From assembly GCA_046349085.1 (NCBI GenBank), contig JAXMDA010000009.1:1-64000 (forward strand): 64,000 nucleotides of DNA. Direction: 5' to 3'. The position numbers and the translations under genes are program-made. Shown piece by piece: positions 8,057-15,945 of the stretch. How positions within the stretch are numbered: position 1 is the stretch's first letter; every line of letters starts with the position of its first letter. This DNA comes from JAJXWB01 sp046349085 (GTDB lineage: Bacteria > Pseudomonadota > Alphaproteobacteria > Rhizobiales > Beijerinckiaceae). The notes under the pieces are model-generated. The model saw nothing but the letters and a program-made list of their open reading frames with translations. It had not been told where the DNA came from and did not search any database.

Positions 8057-9820
8057 TCGGCCAGGCCCAGGCGATCAGCGGCGTGCCGACGGTGAGCACC
8101 ATCAGCGACAGCGGCAGGCCGAGGCGCGAATAGTCCGCGAACGTGTAGCCGCCGGGCTCCTTCACCAGCAGATTGTTCTGGTGGCCGATGGGCGAGAGGA
8201 AGTCGCAGGCGGCGCCGAGCGCCACCGCCATGAGAAACGGATCGGGACTGTAGCCCAGCGACTTGGCGAGTTGCGCCGCGATCGGCCCCATGATGATGAC
8301 GGCCGGCGCGTGGTGCATGACGGGCGTCACCAGCATCGAGACCAGAAGCACGAAGCCGAGCGCCAGCATCGGCGAGAGATGGCCGGCGAGCGCGGTCAGT
8401 TGCGTCGCGACGATCTGGGTGACGCCGACGTCTTTCAGAGCCTCGCCAATCGGCAGGAGGCAGGCGAGCATGACGATCACCGGACCTTCGATGGCGCCAT
8501 AAGCGTTCTTCAGCGTGATCTGGTTTGTCAGGATGATCGCGGCGGCCGCGCCGAAGAAGGCGACTTCCACGGGCGCCACGTGCAACAGCATCAGCGCCAG
8601 CGCCGCCATGAGGATGGCATCGACACGTAACCCTTCTCGGCGCGATGCAGCTCGAGATTGCGGTCGGCCAGCGGCAGGCAACCGAGCTCGGCGAAGGTCT
8701 CGGAAAGGCCGTGCGCGTGACCCTGCATCACCACGACGTCGCCGGATGCGAACACATGGTCGCGCAATCGCTCGCGGGCGACGCCGCCGGGGCGCGTAAC
8801 AGCGAGAAGATTGACGCCGTAGCGTTGACGCAGCCGCAGCGCCGCGACGCTCCAGCCGCTGAGCTTGGACGTGGCGCCGACGACGGCCTCGACCGTGACG
8901 ACCTCCTTGCCCGGCTGGACGTCGATTTCTTGGTCGCCGGCGAGTTCGAGTTTTTCGCGCGCGACAAGGGCCTTTACGACCTCGGGCCGCGACTGAACGA
9001 CGAGAATGTCGCCGGCCTGCAGTCGCCAACTGCGCGGCGGAATGGAATGGCGGCGGTCCTCGCGCAGGACGGCGGTGACGATCAGGTCTCCTTCCTCGGT
9101 GTCCTCGACATCGCCGACCGTTCCACCGGCCAGAGCCGCGGCTTGGGGAATGCGAAGCTCGGTCATGTAACGGCCGACGTCGAATTTTTCCTCGTCGGTC
9201 GGCCGGCCCTTGCGGTCGGATGGCAGGAGGCGCCAGCCGACCGCCAGAAAGAGGATCGCCAGCAGCGTCAGCGGCAGGCCGACCCACAGGAAATCGAACA
9301 TGCCGAAGGGGTCGCCGCCGGCTTCCTGACGGACGGCGGAAATCAGCAGGTTGGGCGAGGTGCCGACCAGCGTCATGGTGCCGCCGATCAGCGAGGCGAA
9401 CGACAGGGGCATGAGATAGAGCGACGGCGACTGGCCGTTGCGCCGCGCCGACTGGATCGCGATCGGCAGGAAGATGCCGAGCGTGCCGACGTTCTTGATG
9501 AAGGCCGATAGCACGGCCACGCAGCTCGCCAGCGCGGCGATGCGCGCGCCGGTCGAGGGCGCGCGGCGCAGGAGGCCGTGCGCGATCTCGTCGAGCACGC
9601 GCGAGCGCGAGATGGCGCGGCCCACGATCAGGACAGAAGCGATGATGACGACGACGGGGCTGGAAAAGCCCTCGAATGCGCCCTTCGGCTTGACGACGCC
9701 GGTCGCCAGCGCCGCCAGCAGGGCGCCGATCGCGACGACGTCGTAGCGCCAGCGGTCCCAGGCGAAGAACGCCAGCATGACGACGACGATGAGTGTCGCT
9801 TCGATCTGGTTGATGGTCAC
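8049..9820 (-). pseudogene. SLC13-type permease with TrkA-C (RCK_C) domains, split by a frameshift
   Basis: The N-terminal reading frame (start 9820) encodes membrane helices with the motif GTSPNLLIS. Two TrkA-C-like cytoplasmic domains follow (about 205-380), and then the frame runs into a stop at 8591. The second membrane half, with LSPIGHQNNLLVKEPGGY and five or more helices, continues in another frame to the stop at 8049. The switch point is 8618-8626, where the expected join is GYV to DAILMAAL. One missing base or two extra would explain it. Family members carry divalent anions such as sulfate or dicarboxylates. The gene is either inactivated or carries a sequencing error. It overlaps the convergent FUSC stop. 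Confidence 0.82.
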
Positions 9821-9963
9821 CGGCCGCCTCGCGCTTGTGCTTGAGGCACAACGCGCGAGATCGCAAAGGGTCGCAGCCGGGAATGTTTTCTCGTGGCTTG
9901 GGTTCCGGCTCGCTCTGGCTTATCCTTTTCTGCGCCGCGCCGAACGGCATGAGCGGATCAACG

Positions 9964-10197
9964 ATGAAGCGCGTCACATCTTCGGAAGCCGCCCGAAATT
10001 TCAGTCAGCTCAGCGATCTGGCGCTTGGAGCGCCCGTTATCGTGACCAAGAACGGCCGCGACCGGCTCGTGATGCTGAGCGTCGACGAATACAATTTCTT
10101 GATCGACACGATCGACGAACTCGGCGGCAGGGCAGGCCGCGCACAAACGCCGCGGCTCAATCGCCTGCGGCAGGCGGCGCGCAGACGCGGCGCGTAG
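9964..10197 (+). CDS. Phd/YefM-family antitoxin, apparently without a toxin
   Basis: This 77-residue protein begins MKRVTSSEAARNFSQL and continues with a segment like PVIVTKNGRDRLVMLS and VDEYNFL. This is the hallmark N-terminal DNA-binding fold of Phd/YefM antitoxins. The C-terminal tail is basic and short. Such proteins normally neutralise a Doc or RelE/YoeB toxin encoded just downstream. Here the next gene (bpt) is convergent and only 7 bases away, and no toxin-like ORF is visible. An alternative ATG lies at 9949 in the same frame. Confidence 0.8.
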   Translation: MKRVTSSEAARNFSQLSDLALGAPVIVTKNGRDRLVMLSVDEYNFLIDTIDELGGRAGRAQTPRLNRLRQAARRRGA

Positions 10198-10204
10198 CGA
10201 CAGA

Positions 10205-10933
10205 TCAGACGGTCAGTTCCCAGCCGTTCATGCCGAGCCGCTCCTGGGGCAGGAAACGGGATTTGTAGCCCATCTTCCTGGAGCCCTCGACCCAGTAGCC
10301 GAGATAGACATGCGGCAGCCCGAGCGCGCGCGCGCGCTCGATATGGTCGAGGATCATCAGCACGCCGAGCGAGCGGCCGGCCTCGTCCGGCTCGTAGAAA
10401 GAATAGACCATCGACAGGCCGTCCGCGAGCACGTCGGTCAGGCAGCAGGCGATGAGTTCGTTGCGGCCGTCGACGTTGGGCCGGCGGTATTCGACAAGCC
10501 GCGTCTCGACGTGCGAATCCTCCACCATCATGGAAAAGTCGAGCACGCTCATGTCGGCCATGCCGCCGTCGCCGTGGCGGGAATCCACATAGCCGCGAAA
10601 CAGCGAATATTGCTCGCTGGTCGCCTGCGCGGGGGCATAGGCCGCGGTCACGTCGGCGTTCCGCGCCAGCACGCGGCGCATGGTCCGGCCCGGTCGGAAG
10701 TCGTCGACGAGCACGCGCACGGAAACGCAGGCGCGGCAATTCTCGCAGGCCGGGCGGTAGGCAATGGTCTGCGAGCGGCGAAAGCCGGACTGCGTGAGCG
10801 CGTCGTTGAGCTTGACGGCGCGGCGGCCCACGAGATGCGTAAAGACCTTCCGTTCCTCGCGGCCGGGCAGGTAGGGACAGGCCGAGGGCGCCGTCAGGTA
10901 GAATTGCGGGGCGTCGCGCGGCTCTCGGGTCAC
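10205..10933 (-). CDS. bpt: Aspartate/glutamate leucyltransferase (Bpt)
   Basis: Bpt transfers leucine from Leu-tRNA to N-terminal Asp or Glu, marking proteins for ClpAP degradation (N-degron pathway). The 242-residue product has the N-terminal cysteine cluster (C19, then CENCRAC at 63-69). The C-terminal GNAT-like acyltransferase fold contains LVEYRR, SMVYSFYEP and the end pattern LGYWVEGSRKMGYKSRFLP. Length is normal. It is often annotated as arginyltransferase (ate); the bacterial Bpt class is preferred because of length and host lineage. Confidence 0.93.
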   Translation of the reverse strand: MTREPRDAPQFYLTAPSACPYLPGREERKVFTHLVGRRAVKLNDALTQSGFRRSQTIAYRPACENCRACVSVRVLVDDFRPGRTMRRVLARNADVTAAYAPAQATSEQYSLFRGYVDSRHGDGGMADMSVLDFSMMVEDSHVETRLVEYRRPNVDGRNELIACCLTDVLADGLSMVYSFYEPDEAGRSLGVLMILDHIERARALGLPHVYLGYWVEGSRKMGYKSRFLPQERLGMNGWELTV

Positions 10934-11024
10934 GGCGTATCAGCGCTCCACACGTTCGCGCGCCGGAAACGAATCCGCCGCGCGAAGAATCTAACGCGAA
11001 AACTGGCCAATGGCACAGACAGAA

Positions 11025-11498
11025 TTACGAGGTTCTGCGCACCACGATCAGGCCGGCGAGAATGTCGTGGAGGCAGCGCTTCTCGGGCGTAATCAACGAG
11101 GTGAGCAGCACAAGGCCGCCCGTCACATACCAGCTCAACCAGAACAGCACGCCGTGGACGGCGGCGTTGATGAAGGGCACGGGCTGGCCGTTGGTCAGCC
11201 GCACCTCCAGGTCCATCGCCTTCATGCCGGGCGTCGCGCGGTTGCGGCCGGAGACCGTCATGCCGTTGTAGAAGAAGGCGACGACGGGAAGGATGATCGG
11301 CGGCAGCAGAATCAGGGACAGGCCCAGTGTCGCGACCATCAGCACGAGGAAGATCGCGGCCGCAATCAGCGACACCAGGATGAGGTCGAGCAGGACGGCG
11401 ATCATGCGCCGCGTGCGCACGCCGGCCAGCGCCTGCGGCGGCAGCGCGGGGGCGTAGCCCGTCTGCTGGGAGGTGTTCAAGCCGGTCGTATTGCTCAT
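11025..11498 (-). CDS. RDD family membrane protein
   Basis: This 157-residue protein has the RDD signature. An arginine/aspartate pair sits in the first helix (RRMIAVLLDLILVSL), TPGMKAMDLEVR lies between helices, and a C-terminal helix ends with a conserved DILAG motif (CLHDILAGLIVV). About four membrane segments are visible. The biochemical role of most RDD proteins is unknown. It is downstream of nothing on its strand and divergent from the EamA gene. The N-terminal 25 residues are polar and probably cytoplasmic. Confidence 0.85.
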   Translation of the reverse strand: MSNTTGLNTSQQTGYAPALPPQALAGVRTRRMIAVLLDLILVSLIAAAIFLVLMVATLGLSLILLPPIILPVVAFFYNGMTVSGRNRATPGMKAMDLEVRLTNGQPVPFINAAVHGVLFWLSWYVTGGLVLLTSLITPEKRCLHDILAGLIVVRRTS

Positions 11499-11592
11499 GG
11501 ACGCTATCTCCGCGGGCCGAATGGCCCGGCGCCGGAAATGTGGTAGAGCCGGGCTGCGTTAACAAGAGACAACTGGCAGGCCGGCAGCGGAA

Positions 11593-12534
11593 ATGACGAG
11601 CAATTCGCCCAAGGGCCTGTTCTGGCTCGGCGTGACGATCCTGATCTGGGGCGCCTACATGCCGGTCGGCAAGGTGGTGTCGCAGGCGATCGACCCTTAC
11701 TGGATCACCGGCATCCGCTATCTGTTCTCCGGGCTGTTCCTGGCGGTCATCGTCGCGGCGATCGAAGGGCCGGACGCCCTGATTCCGCCGCGCAAGGACC
11801 TCGTCGCGCTGCTCCTGCTCGGCGCGCTGGGCTCGGCGGGCTTCGGGCTCTTTTCCTATCTCGGCGTGCGGTTGACGCGGCCCGAGCACGCCGCCGCCAT
11901 CACCGTCCTGACGCCCATCAACGTCGCGATCTACCGCGCGCTGGAGGCCCGCGCCTTTCCGCCGCGCGGCGTCGTGCTGGCGGCGATCGCGGTCGTCGCG
12001 GGCGCGCTGCTGGTCGTCACGCGCGGCGACCTGACGACGCTGGCCTCGGGCGGCAGCATGGTCGGCAATCTGCTCGTTTTCGTGTCGTCGCTGTGCTGGA
12101 CCTTCTATACGATCAAGGCGCAGTCCATGATCGGCTATTCGGCGCTGCGGCTCACCGCGCTGACCTGCATGCTTGGCTCGCCCGTGGGGCTGCTGCTTGC
12201 CGCCCTCATGACGGCGCTCGGCTATGCGAGCGCGCCGCACTGGTCCGACTTCCTGCCGATCTGGCCGCAACTCGTCTATCTCTTCATCTTCGTCTCGGCG
12301 GTCTCGATCATCACCTGGAACCTGGCCGTGCGGCTCGTCGGCGCGCAGACGGCCACGCTGGTCTCGACCTTCACGCCGGTCATTCCCTTCACCTGGGCGG
12401 CCTGGGGCGGGCGCATCTTCACGCTCTGGGAAATCGTCGGCGTCGTCGTCATCATCGCGGCGATCCTGACGCACAATCTCAACGAGCAGCGCAAGATGCG
12501 GGCGGCCATGACGGCCAAGGCGGCGACGGCGTGA
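11593..12534 (+). CDS. EamA/DMT-family transporter
   Basis: This 313-residue protein has about ten hydrophobic helices in two EamA repeats, roughly residues 7-138 and 155-290. The first repeat opens with FWLGVTILIWGAYMPVGK and the second with a shorter motif around NLLVFVSSLCWTFYTI. The family exports metabolites such as amino acids; the substrate cannot be read from sequence. The cytoplasmic tail includes HNLNEQRKMRAA, a sequence echoed in the remnant at 13528-13608. Confidence 0.85.
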   Translation: MTSNSPKGLFWLGVTILIWGAYMPVGKVVSQAIDPYWITGIRYLFSGLFLAVIVAAIEGPDALIPPRKDLVALLLLGALGSAGFGLFSYLGVRLTRPEHAAAITVLTPINVAIYRALEARAFPPRGVVLAAIAVVAGALLVVTRGDLTTLASGGSMVGNLLVFVSSLCWTFYTIKAQSMIGYSALRLTALTCMLGSPVGLLLAALMTALGYASAPHWSDFLPIWPQLVYLFIFVSAVSIITWNLAVRLVGAQTATLVSTFTPVIPFTWAAWGGRIFTLWEIVGVVVIIAAILTHNLNEQRKMRAAMTAKAATA

Positions 12535-12679
12535 GCATTATGACGGCGCGCACCGCGGCGCCGGTCGCAGCGGCGCCGAATTCGGGGTGGGATAGCCGGG
12601 CCCGCCTTGTTCACGGGCTTCGACTGGCGTACTGAATTCGTCATGCCGAAGATGCGCGACAAGCTGCGACTTAGCTGAT

Positions 12680-12706
12680 CCGGCCTTCGAAGGAGGGCCG
12701 GCCTTT
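12680..12706 (+). terminator. Probable weak terminator
   Basis: CCGGCC at 12680-12685 pairs with GGCCGG at 12696-12701, and CCTTTC follows. The T tract is short, so this is a weak call for the end of the EamA transcript. Confidence 0.4.
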
Positions 12707-12736
12707 CGTCGCTCGCCTCTTCTTCGGAGACTTCCC

Positions 12737-13522
12737 GTGTCGCATTCCAGCCCGTCCGCGCATGACCGCGCGATATCCGATCAGTTCACGAGACAGGCCG
12801 AAGGCTTTTCGCAAAGCCGCGCGCTGCACGCGCAAGACGTCGTCGGTTTTCTCGTCGACGCCGTCGCGCCGAAGCCGTTCGACCGCGCCGTCGATCTCGC
12901 CTGCGGGCCGGGCTCGGTCGCCTGCGCGCTGGCGGCGCGCATTGCGGACGCCGTGGGGGTCGACGCCACGCAGGCGATGCTGGACGAGGCGCGCAAGCTC
13001 TCGCAGCGCCGCGCCTTGGGCAATGTCGAATGGGTGCGCTCGAGCGTCTATGCGACGCCGTTTCCGGACGGCGCGTTCGACATCGTCACCTGCCGCTTTG
13101 CGTTCCATCATTTCGAGCGGCCGGAAGACGCCTTTGCGGAAATGGTCCGGCTTGCCGCGCCTGGCGCGCGCATCGCGGTCTGCGACGGCGTCGTCTCCAA
13201 TGATCCGGCGAAAGCGGCTGCGTTCAACGCCATGGAGAGGGTGCGCGATCCGTCCACCGTCGCCTTCCGCAGCCGGGAGTATCTGCGCGGCCTGTTCGTC
13301 GCAGCCGGACTCGGCGAGCCGCAGGAGCTCTTCTTTCACGTGACCTATCGCGCCGGCGACCTGGCCAGAGGCTCGTTTCCGGAAGGCATGGACCGCGAGG
13401 CGCTGCAGGCCTTGCTGGAGCGCAGCGTCGAGGGCGACGCGCTCGGCATGAACGCGCGGCGCACGGAGAACGGCGTGGAATTGTCGTATGCCTCGGTGGT
13501 CCTGACGGCGGAGAGAAAGTGA
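12737..13522 (+). CDS. Class I SAM-dependent methyltransferase
   Basis: This 261-residue protein has the Rossmann-type motif I VDLACGPGSVACAL (about residues 52-65), and the acidic motif II region (VGVDATQAM). The substrate-loop sequence DIVTCRFAFHHFERPEDAF resembles the UbiE/methyltransf_11 group. The substrate is unknown. The enoyl-CoA hydratase gene follows after an 82-base gap that contains an EamA-like C-terminal remnant, so the two may be co-transcribed. Confidence 0.85.
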   Translation: MSHSSPSAHDRAISDQFTRQAEGFSQSRALHAQDVVGFLVDAVAPKPFDRAVDLACGPGSVACALAARIADAVGVDATQAMLDEARKLSQRRALGNVEWVRSSVYATPFPDGAFDIVTCRFAFHHFERPEDAFAEMVRLAAPGARIAVCDGVVSNDPAKAAAFNAMERVRDPSTVAFRSREYLRGLFVAAGLGEPQELFFHVTYRAGDLARGSFPEGMDREALQALLERSVEGDALGMNARRTENGVELSYASVVLTAERK

Positions 13523-13527
13523 GCATC

Positions 13528-13608
13528 ATGGCGGGCGTTCTGGCGCATAATCTGAAAGAGCAGCGCAGGGCGGGGGCGGTCCCGGCGGCCAGGGAGGCGG
13601 CGGCGTGA
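13528..13608 (+). pseudogene. Remnant of an EamA-type transporter C-terminus
   Basis: The frame from ATG 13528 to TGA 13606-13608 encodes 26 residues beginning MAGVLAHNLKEQRRAG and ending in an alanine-rich tail. This matches the end of the EamA transporter at 12534 (AILTHNLNEQRKMRAA, alanine-rich end). The stop overlaps the GTG start of the next gene. It is best explained as the leftover 3' end of a second or duplicated transporter gene. Confidence 0.6.
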
Positions 13609-14387
13609 ACGACACTTTCGAGAATGTGCGGCTCAGCCTCGTGAACGGCGTCGCATGGCTCGAATTCGCGCGATCTCCCGTCAACGCCTTCACGCGGACG
13701 ATGGTCGAGGAGACATTCGCCGCGATGGAGCAGGCGTTGAACGATCCGAGGGCGCGCGCGCTCGTGATCGCCAGCGCCGTCGAGAAATATTTCAGCGCCG
13801 GCGCGGACCTTTCCGCATTTGCGGCGATGAACGCGAGCCAGATGCGCGAGTGGATCGAACTCTGCCACGATATTGCGCGGCTGTTGCGCAACGCGCCGAA
13901 GCCGCTGCTTGCGGCGATCAACGGAACGGCGGTCGGCGGCGGCCTGGAAATGACGCTGCATTGCGACCTGCGTTTCGCGGCGGACACTGCGCGTTTCGGC
14001 CAACCGGAAATCGCAATCGCCTTCATTCCGCCGATCGCCACGACGCAGGCGCTGGCGCGGCTGATCGGCCGTCCGCGCGCGATACGCTATCTCTACGAGG
14101 GCCGGATGATCGGCGCCGCCGAGGCGCTGGAATGGGGGCTCGTCGACGAACTCGTGTCGCCGCCGGACCTGCGCGCCCGCGTGCAGGCCTATGCCGAGGA
14201 ACTGGCCGCCAAGCCGGCGCAGGCGCTTGCCGCAATTCGGCGGACCGTTACGCTCGGCGGCGGCATGAGTTTCGAGGACGGCATGAAGCTCGAACTGGAG
14301 ACGGCGAGCGCGCTCGCCGACACCGACGACTTTCGGGAAGGCGTCGCCGCATTTCTCGAGAAGCGCACGCCGCAATGGAAGAGGTAA
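13605..14387 (+). CDS. Enoyl-CoA hydratase/isomerase family protein
   Basis: This 260-residue crotonase-fold protein contains the oxyanion-hole segments KYFSAGADLSAF (about 60-71) and INGTAVGGGLEMTLHCDLRFA (about 105-125). The helix following GQPEIAIAFIPP is also present. Family members hydrate or isomerise acyl-CoA thioesters in fatty acid or amino acid breakdown. The glutamate in GGLEM is present; the second catalytic position cannot be assigned reliably, so the exact reaction is open. It starts with GTG overlapping the upstream remnant's stop, and a small secreted protein gene follows after 4 bases. Confidence 0.85.
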   Translation: MNDTFENVRLSLVNGVAWLEFARSPVNAFTRTMVEETFAAMEQALNDPRARALVIASAVEKYFSAGADLSAFAAMNASQMREWIELCHDIARLLRNAPKPLLAAINGTAVGGGLEMTLHCDLRFAADTARFGQPEIAIAFIPPIATTQALARLIGRPRAIRYLYEGRMIGAAEALEWGLVDELVSPPDLRARVQAYAEELAAKPAQALAAIRRTVTLGGGMSFEDGMKLELETASALADTDDFREGVAAFLEKRTPQWKR

Positions 14388-14391
14388 GACG

Positions 14392-14640
14392 ATGCGCTTT
14401 TTGATTGTCACGCTCGTCGCCGCGCTCGGCGCATCTGGCGCGCTCGCCGCCGAACAACCCGCGCGGCGCGCCAGGGCGGAAGGCCAGAAACAGGAAACGA
14501 AGAAACCAAATCCCTGCGCTTCCTATGGACCGGGCTTCGCCATGCTGCCGGGCACGACGACCTGCATGCGCATCGGCGGTTCCGTCGTCGGGGATTTCGG
14601 GGCGGGCAGCGGATCGGCGCCGAATTTGGGCGTGAAGTAG
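14392..14640 (+). CDS. Small secreted protein resembling the N-terminus of an alphaproteobacterial porin
   Basis: This 82-residue protein has a signal peptide (cleavage likely near ALAAEQ), a basic linker, and then PNPCASYGPGFAMLPGTTTCMRIGG. This pattern of C, YG, GF, PGT, TC and IGG is the start of the mature domain in Rhizobiales porins (Porin_2 family). The beta barrel that should follow is absent: the protein stops after about 20 further residues. It may be a genuine mini-protein with an inter-cysteine loop or the relic of a porin gene. Confidence 0.6.
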   Translation: MRFLIVTLVAALGASGALAAEQPARRARAEGQKQETKKPNPCASYGPGFAMLPGTTTCMRIGGSVVGDFGAGSGSAPNLGVK

Positions 14641-14912
14641 GAGCGGCTGCTTCCCACCGCCGCAGATCCGTCCGAAGTCTCGCCGGTCCCGCCAGACCCA
14701 GGCTTTGACGCAGCGTAAGGCGATCGGCTCCGGAACCGCGCTTGCTTACGGCAGGATCGTCGGACGTGGGGCAGGTCGTGTCCGGAAACGCCAGACTTGA
14801 GAGATTTGTCGCATTTCTCGCGCCGATCGGCGCATGCTTGGGGGCGAAGCCAGCCGGCGGCGTCACGCCGGTCGAGTTCAGCGTCGGGAAAGCGCCATTC
14901 TCGCGCGCCCGA

Positions 14913-15194
14913 ATGGCGACGCGAATCGCGCTGATCGCGGGCGCGATCCTCGCCTCGGCGAGCGCGGCCCACGCATCGCGGCCCGTGCCGCGCACGATCG
15001 TCGGTTGTGTCGTCGACGGGACGTTCACCAGCGACGACGGCTACGTGATTCAGGCGAAGAACGGTTTCGAAGATTACGACTTGAGTCCCTTCGAGGGACG
15101 CCGCATCAGCATCAAGGGAATGCTGTCCCCGGGCGACCGGTTCCAGGTCGAGCGCCGGCCGCGCGATCTCGGTCCTTGTCGCGGCGCGAGGTAG
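14913..15194 (+). CDS. Small periplasmic protein of unknown function
   Basis: From ATG 14913 the product is 93 residues, with a signal peptide (MATRIALIAGAILASASAAH, cut near AHA). The mature part of about 70 residues contains two cysteines and a beta-rich pattern (VGCVVDGTFTS, YVIQAKNGFEDY). The frame is open further upstream, but the signal peptide argues for this start. No family is recognised. The next gene starts 6 bases downstream. Confidence 0.65.
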   Translation: MATRIALIAGAILASASAAHASRPVPRTIVGCVVDGTFTSDDGYVIQAKNGFEDYDLSPFEGRRISIKGMLSPGDRFQVERRPRDLGPCRGAR

Positions 15195-15200
15195 GACGTC

Positions 15201-15929
15201 TTGCGCTTCGATCCACTGCGCGGCGTGTTCGCCAGTCTGCTCATCGCCGGATTCGGCCTGGTCTGGCTCGTCGCGATTCAATTCGAGGGCGATGCGCTGT
15301 TCCGGCGTCTCGGCTACGCGGTTCACGCGGCGACGCTGCTGGCCATCTTGGCATTGGTCGCGGGAATTGCCGTCGGCGGATTGTTCCTGCGTTTTCACCA
15401 TGTGCGCATGGAGCTTCTCGAAGGCCGTCGCGTCGTCGCGCGATGGCGCGTCGACGAAACGCGCTTCAAGGCCTTTGTCCCCCGGGCGCTCGACGCCGAT
15501 CGGCGCGACAAGCAGCAGGCGCTCGCCGTCGTCGCCTTCTTTATCGTCGTGATCTTCGGCGCCTTTGCGCTGTTCGACAATGAGGCCGCCGTCGCCATGC
15601 TCCTGATGGCCGCCGTCATCCTGGTTCTGATGGTTCTCGCATATTTACTGGGTCAGCGCGCGATGGCCGCGCAGCTTGTCTATCGCGGCGGGGAGGCGAT
15701 CGTCGGCGAGCGCGGACTGCTGTTCAACGGCGTGCTGCATGTCTGGGGCGCGCCGCTGAGCTGGCTCACAGGCGCGCGCCTGTCTCGCGACGGGCGGTCG
15801 CTCGAAGTCGGCTACGCGTATCTGTCGCGCCTCGGCGCACAGAACGTCTCTACGTTGCTGCCGGTCCCGCCCGAGTCCCGCGCCGCGGCGGAGGCGGCGG
15901 CGGGGCGCTTGCAGTCGCTGGCGGGTTGA
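15201..15929 (+). CDS. Membrane protein of unknown function
   Basis: This 242-residue protein starts with TTG. It has two hydrophobic hairpins, about residues 10-65 and 107-155, separated by a soluble part containing FVPRALDADRRDKQQ. The C-terminal half is soluble and beta-rich, ending with a helix. No named family is recognised. It follows the periplasmic protein by 6 bases, so the two are probably co-transcribed and may act together at the envelope. Confidence 0.65.
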   Translation: MRFDPLRGVFASLLIAGFGLVWLVAIQFEGDALFRRLGYAVHAATLLAILALVAGIAVGGLFLRFHHVRMELLEGRRVVARWRVDETRFKAFVPRALDADRRDKQQALAVVAFFIVVIFGAFALFDNEAAVAMLLMAAVILVLMVLAYLLGQRAMAAQLVYRGGEAIVGERGLLFNGVLHVWGAPLSWLTGARLSRDGRSLEVGYAYLSRLGAQNVSTLLPVPPESRAAAEAAAGRLQSLAG

Positions 15930-15945
15930 GGCCCGCGGAGCGACG

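Noticed and set aside
9835..9963. Upstream extension of the Phd-like ORF as a longer N-terminus
   Set aside because: The extra residues have no antitoxin similarity and lie in the promoter-like gap of the divergent permease; the family start is at 9964 or 9949.
10930..12474. Minus-strand open frame of over 500 codons across the RDD and EamA genes
   Set aside because: Low-complexity R/D/G-rich translation that spans two well-supported genes; a shadow of their codon bias.
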